From the NCBI GenBank assembly GCA_025349905.2, contig MU625017.1, positions 1 to 14,057 of the forward strand: DNA of 14,057 nt, given 5' to 3'. Below, one piece after another: positions 10,687 to 14,057 of the stretch. This DNA comes from Blastocladiella britannica. Lineage: Eukaryota; Blastocladiomycota; Blastocladiomycetes; Blastocladiales; Blastocladiaceae. The notes below the pieces were generated by a model, which saw only the letters and a list, made by a program, of their open reading frames with translations, had not been told where the DNA came from and made no database searches. Both the position numbers and the translations under genes were made by a program. Numbering within the stretch: position 1 is the first letter of the stretch; every line of letters begins with the position of its first letter.

Positions 10687-11262
10687 CTAATAGTTGACGC
10701 CGACGCGTGGCAGGGCCTCGGATCCAGCGCCGCAGCAAGGGATCCGCGCGCCCTTGACGTACGGCTTCTTGTTCTCGTCATTGTCGTTGATCTCGTGCCG
10801 CTTTGGGTCCAGTTGCAGGTCTAATGTACAGCATTCCTTGCATCTGTTAACTCGGTCCCACAAGGAAATAAAATGAGACAATACTATAACGATCTCCGCC
10901 CTTATTGACGGCCTGCACAATGTTGCGCTCAAGATACACGGCAATCGCATCGGCCTTTTCCAACAACTGTTGTCATTCATATGGTGAGCCTCTGGAATGG
11001 GGCGACCATTTATAAAGAATTCGTACTGCCTCAGACTCGGTCGCGTCCGTCACTGCGCGAGCCTCCAGGAACTGCTTGCGGGTTTCGAGATGCGCGGCTG
11101 TCCCAAAATTTTCCAACCACGAATGAATCCCATGTTTCCAACCAAGCCAAGGTATGGATGTGTACCATGAAGAGTGGTCAAGTCGCCTGCAAATGTCTGC
11201 TGCTGCACGCGCAGCAACCGCCTGTATGCCGAGAGCGCACGCGTCCGAAATGCGGTTGCCAT
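10687..11262 (-). CDS. MZM1: LYR-family complex III assembly chaperone (Mzm1/LYRM7)
   Basis: Four exons (11262-11166, 11097-11027, 10966-10885, 10820-10687) give 127 aa, close to yeast Mzm1 (about 123). The introns are 68, 60 and 64 nt, with phases 1, 0 and 1. Mzm1/LYRM7 works in the mitochondrial matrix, where it stabilises the Rieske iron-sulfur protein before Bcs1 inserts it into cytochrome bc1. The LYR-type motif appears as ALSAYRRLLR (9-18), with A in place of L as in several Mzm1 proteins, followed by Phe24 of the LYR family. YLERNIVQAV (67-76) and DRYNLQLDPKRHEINDND (81-98) match the later conserved block of fungal Mzm1. The donor at 10884 was chosen over one six bases upstream because it yields DRYNL. 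Its start codon is 52 bp from the divergent ATP12 start. Confidence 0.88.
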
Positions 11263-11314
11263 TATTCTGATATTTACCCTTCTCGATAAAGAGCGAAATT
11301 ACAAATCGACATAT
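11263..11314. promoter_or_regulatory. 52-bp bidirectional intergenic region of MZM1 and ATP12
   Basis: The two start codons point away from each other with 52 bp between them, so both 5' leaders and core promoters must fit here or extend into the neighbouring coding exons. The sequence is AT-rich with GATATTTACCC and CTCGATAAAGAG, and ends in CATAT before the ATP12 ATG. No clear TATA box is placed for either gene. Both products are mitochondrial respiratory-chain assembly factors, which makes co-expression plausible. Confidence 0.65.
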
Positions 11315-12414
11315 ATGTTTTCCATTGCAGCAGCAGTGACCCGTCGCAGTGCCCCAGTGGCCGTGGTGTCCGCGGCTACATTTTGCGGAATGCGCGCCCT
11401 TTCGACCGCACGCGTGCTCCTTGATGCTGGACCTTCCGATGGCGCGTCCATTTTTTACTTGACAACAATTCGTGCGGCCGTTGTTGACATCGACCCATAA
11501 AAAACAGGCAAGGCACCCGAGCTGAAAAAGTTTTGGCGCGCCGTGACGCTTGCCGAGGAAAAGGGTATAATATTCTTTTAGAGCGTTCCTCGTTATTGTG
11601 TTAACGCGTGATTCCAAAAACAAAAGATGGCTGGCAGGTGCTGCTCGACGGCCGTAAAGTGCGGACACCCAAGGGCACGCCGCTCGTGGTTGCTCGTGAT
11701 CAGACCATGCTTGCACACCTCGTGTCGGCCGAATGGGAGGCGCAGGAGAAGCTTCTTCGCGCGTACTCACTGCCTCTGGTTCGTTTGTCTATTCCTATTA
11801 CATGCACGAGAGCTGATGCGACCAAACATACAGACCTCCATCATCGTGCGGTCCTTGGACGACCTGAACGATGCCGAGGTTCGTCGCGAAACGATCGACA
11901 AGCTCATGAAGTTCTTGCAAACCGACGCGACTTGGTCCGTTATTGCGCGCTTCTTCCTTGACCATGAAATCATTCCTGACCCAGATAAAAACAACAACAA
12001 AAAAGCTACTTGCAAGAGCACCCGCAAGTGCTCGTGGACTTGCAAGAAACGCACTGGGTCCCACTGGTCGATTGGGCGCGCAAGCGGTTCGGCGTCGAGC
12101 TGCGCACCACCACGTCGCTGCTGGCCCCCGCACAGCCCGCGGCCACCACCGCAACGCTGCGTGCGCACGTGGAAACGTACTCGCCCCTGCAGCTGTCTGC
12201 ATTTGAACGCGCGGTGCTCACGTCCAAGTCGTTCGTGATTGGGCTTGCGCTCGTTGAAGGCGCGGTGTCGGCCGAGGAAGCTACAGCGGCGGCAAGCGTG
12301 GAAGTGCAGGCGCAGATTGACGTGTATGGCGAGGTGGAGGACGCGCACGATGTGGATCGCGAGGATCTGCAGCGGACGCTGGCGTCGACGGCGCTGGTTG
12401 TTGCCAAGATCTAA
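11315..12414 (+). CDS. ATP12: F1-ATPase assembly chaperone Atp12 (ATPAF2)
   Basis: Five exons: 11315-11471, 11508-11564, 11627-11778, 11834-11934 and 12006-12414 (291 aa). Introns two to four (62, 55 and 71 nt) are well supported by the family motifs they restore: KKFWRAVTLAEEK|DGWQVLLDGRKVRTP, SLPL|TSIIVRSLDD and TDATC|YLQEHP. Atp12 binds the F1 alpha subunit in the mitochondrial matrix and prevents its aggregation before the alpha3-beta3 hexamer forms. The N-terminus (MFSIAAAVTRRSAP) is a typical presequence. THWVPLVDWARKRFGV matches the conserved C-terminal Atp12 block. The first intron is uncertain. A 36-nt version (11472-11507) is unusually short; a 99-nt version (11414-11512) uses an AG five bases further on, removes a segment of poor GC3 and gives 270 aa, joining ALSTAR to APELKKFW. 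ATG 11315 fits both. Confidence 0.9.
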
Positions 12415-12549
12415 ATGTATTGTATTGTTGATGCAAATGTGAATCCATGTACCGACTTCCCATCAAGCATCTTTTTGATCACTCGTTTCCATCTTCCTCT
12501 CAGGCGTCCCAAACCGAGATACCACCTTTAAATTGTAAATAAATAAGAA
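12415..12549 (+). other. Intergenic region: ATP12 3' UTR and ADAM-like promoter
   Basis: This 135-bp gap starts with TGTATTGTATTGTTG just after the ATP12 stop, similar to the TTGTATTATTGTTG found after the LIPT2 stop. An AATAAA hexamer lies at 12538-12543, only seven bases before the next ATG, so it is more likely leader sequence than the ATP12 poly(A) signal. A short inverted repeat (ATCAA...TTGAT, near 12462-12479) is too weak to call. Confidence 0.4.
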
Positions 12550-14019
12550 ATGATGCTGGGACGCCGCCAACCGTTACTTTTGCTCCTCGGGCTCTTCCTG
12601 CTTGCCGTTCCGGCAGTGCAGGTGGCCGCTGAACCGGCACCCACGCCTTTCAGTCCCTCTGAAACGGCTCCCATGCTCACTCGGCGCGGTTCGTGAACCT
12701 CGCTTTTCTTTCTCCTGATCGCCCTGGAAACCCGATCAAAAACTCACTTCAAATACATTTCAACCAGGCGTGGAGGTGGATCGCTCGTCCGAACACTACT
12801 TTGTGGACATTTCAACACCCCAGGCGTCAGTGGACCTCTTTCACTTTCAAAAACGTGGAGCCGAACACCCGCACCACGCCGAGACTCTGTCGCTCAGTAT
12901 AAAGGGTCCTGGCAAGAAACCACTGCACCTTGATCTCCGCCGGAGCGACGATCTGCTCAGCCCCGGGTACCAGCGGCTCGCTGTCAAGGGGGAAGGGTTG
13001 GTGATCCAGAAGAAACCGCGCCAGCGGTGCTGGTATCGCGTATGTTTTGATATTTTTTCTTCACTTTCTCCAAAAAAAAAAAAAAAAAAACTCATTTTGA
13101 GATCATGCTTACTTAGGGATCCGTAGCTGGACACTCGGGATCGCTTGTCGCGCTTTCGACCTGCGACGGAGTGGTACGTAATTTCTTCAGTCGCTTTTGA
13201 AAAGCACCCTTCCTCTTAAAAAAAAATTCCAGAATGGAGTGATCCACCTCTCTGCGGCAGAGCGGTACACGATCCATTCCATGCCCGACAAGAAGGCAGT
13301 GGGGCAGCCCCAAGGTGGAAAGCAGCTGCGTCGTCGACAAGCACTTGACCAAGAATCCCGCACACATCTCCTGGTTCGCGACACGGGTCTTTCGACCTCG
13401 GACGAGGCCGCGTCCGAGGAATCCATGGACGGTCAGCGCATGTGCGCGGTCGACGCTCGAGTGGAGGAAGTACCCCTTGGCGACGAACCCACCAAGCTCG
13501 CCAAGCGCCAAGTCATGTACTCGGTAACCGGAAACAAGACCGTGCACCTGCTCCTGGCCTCGGACGCGGCACGCACCGCCGACTGGTCAGGCGACTTTGC
13601 CGAGCAGTCGCTGATTGACATGGCCAACTACGCGGCGGCGCTGTACGCGCAGCCCGACTCGGGTTTGCTCCCTTCGCCGTACGTGATCAAGCTGGTGCTG
13701 GTCGGGACGATTGTCTCCGACGATCCGACGGTGTGGGCGGCGGGCGGGGACGGGAAAGGGCCCGTTGACGCCGATATCATGCTTCGGTCGTGGTGCAAGT
13801 GGCGCGCCGACGCTAAGCGCGCGGCAATTGCTAGCGGCGACACTGCCAGCGCCATTGCGGTGCACGACATTGCGCACTTGGCGACGGGGCGGACTATGAC
13901 TAGCGGGCACGAGGCGGTCAAGTTGGCGGCGAGTATTGAAGGATACGCCAACATGGGCAGTGCGTGCGAGGAGGATCGATCGTGCGGGGTCGTCCGTGGG
14001 GTGCGGGTCGTGAACTTGG
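12550..14019 (+). CDS. Secreted or membrane ADAM/reprolysin-like metalloprotease (5' part)
   Basis: Exons 12550-12688, 12768-13039, 13117-13173 and 13233-14019 (introns 79, 77 and 59 nt) give at least 418 residues. A further donor, GTACGC, at 14020 starts an intron that leaves the window. MMLGRRQPLLLLLGLFLLAVPAV begins a clear signal peptide; a second ATG follows at once. Residues 50-160 look like an ADAM propeptide: YFVDIST, a Cys-containing CWYRGSVAGHSGSLVALSTCDG, then HLSAAERYTIHSMP. A dibasic KR (247-248) in KLAKRQVMY directly precedes KTVHLLLASDA, the first strand of the protease domain, so Kex2/furin-type activation is likely. HDIAHLATG and YANMGSACEEDRSCGVV (C401, C407) match the reprolysin region just upstream of HExxHxxGxxH, which is beyond the edge; activity therefore cannot be judged. 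Confidence 0.85.
13072..13090 (+). repeat. 19-bp poly(A) tract inside intron 2 of the ADAM-like gene
   Basis: Nineteen consecutive A residues lie in the 77-nt intron 13040-13116, between the donor GTATGT and the acceptor ACTTAG. Another A-run (nine bases) lies in the next intron. Homopolymer length here is likely variable between individuals and prone to sequencing error, without effect on the reading frame. Confidence 0.9.
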
Positions 14020-14041
14020 GTACGCTCTTGGTTTTTTTTCG

Positions 14042-14057
14042 TTTTTTTTTTTTTTTT
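14042..14057 (+). repeat. Poly(T) tract at the window edge, within an intron
   Basis: Sixteen T residues end the window, preceded by another T-run. They follow the donor at 14020, so they lie in the next ADAM-gene intron. A sequence that stops in a homopolymer may mark a contig break. Confidence 0.7.

Noticed and set aside
10973..11770. 265-codon minus-strand open frame spanning MZM1 exons and ATP12
   Set aside because: It reads MZM1 exons in the wrong frame and crosses into ATP12 antisense; the spliced 127-residue product matches Mzm1 in length and motifs.
12461..12480. Hairpin terminator after ATP12
   Set aside because: Arms are only five bases with a long loop, and intrinsic terminators do not apply to a eukaryotic polymerase II gene.

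Overview
The window is eukaryotic nuclear DNA from a compact, GC-rich genome. Coding exons are strongly GC-ended at third codon positions, introns are short (about 50-100 nt) and AT-richer, and TAA, TAG and TGA all serve as stops, so the standard code fits. Gene content (importin-alpha-like armadillo protein, SLC35F transporter, LIPT2, XPF/ERCC4, Mzm1/LYRM7, Atp12, a secreted ADAM-type metalloprotease, a C2 protein with a Gly-Tyr-Pro-Pro tail) suggests an opisthokont-type protist or early-diverging fungus. I cannot name the species from sequence alone.

Layout: a 3' gene end (1-56, +); an F-box plus importin-alpha-like ARM gene (156-2420, +); an SLC35F-type transporter (2654-4017, +); then four genes on the minus strand, in transcription order MZM1 (11262-10687), a C2/GGYPP protein (10502-8640), ERCC4 (8599-5181) and LIPT2 (5143-4044); then ATP12 (11315-12414, +), divergent from MZM1; and an ADAM-like metalloprotease (12550 to the right edge, +), cut off before its expected zinc site. 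Nearly every gene is split, and the exon structures given here were rebuilt by joining reading frames at GT...AG boundaries and checking them against family motifs.

Spacing is extremely tight: 40 bp between the C2 gene and ERCC4, 37 bp between ERCC4 and LIPT2, 26 bp between the convergent LIPT2 and SLC35F stops, and 52 bp between the divergent MZM1 and ATP12 start codons. Three genes are mitochondrial (lipoylation, complex III assembly, F1-ATPase assembly), and two of them share the 52-bp intergenic promoter.

The most unusual signal is genome-wide in style rather than in one gene. Across 21 inferred 5' splice sites none has A at intron position +4; 14 have C and 7 have T, with GTACG the commonest start. 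This departs from the usual GTRAGT and suggests altered U6 and/or U1 snRNA pairing. The second is an F-box joined to an importin-alpha-type ARM solenoid that lacks a visible importin-beta-binding region.
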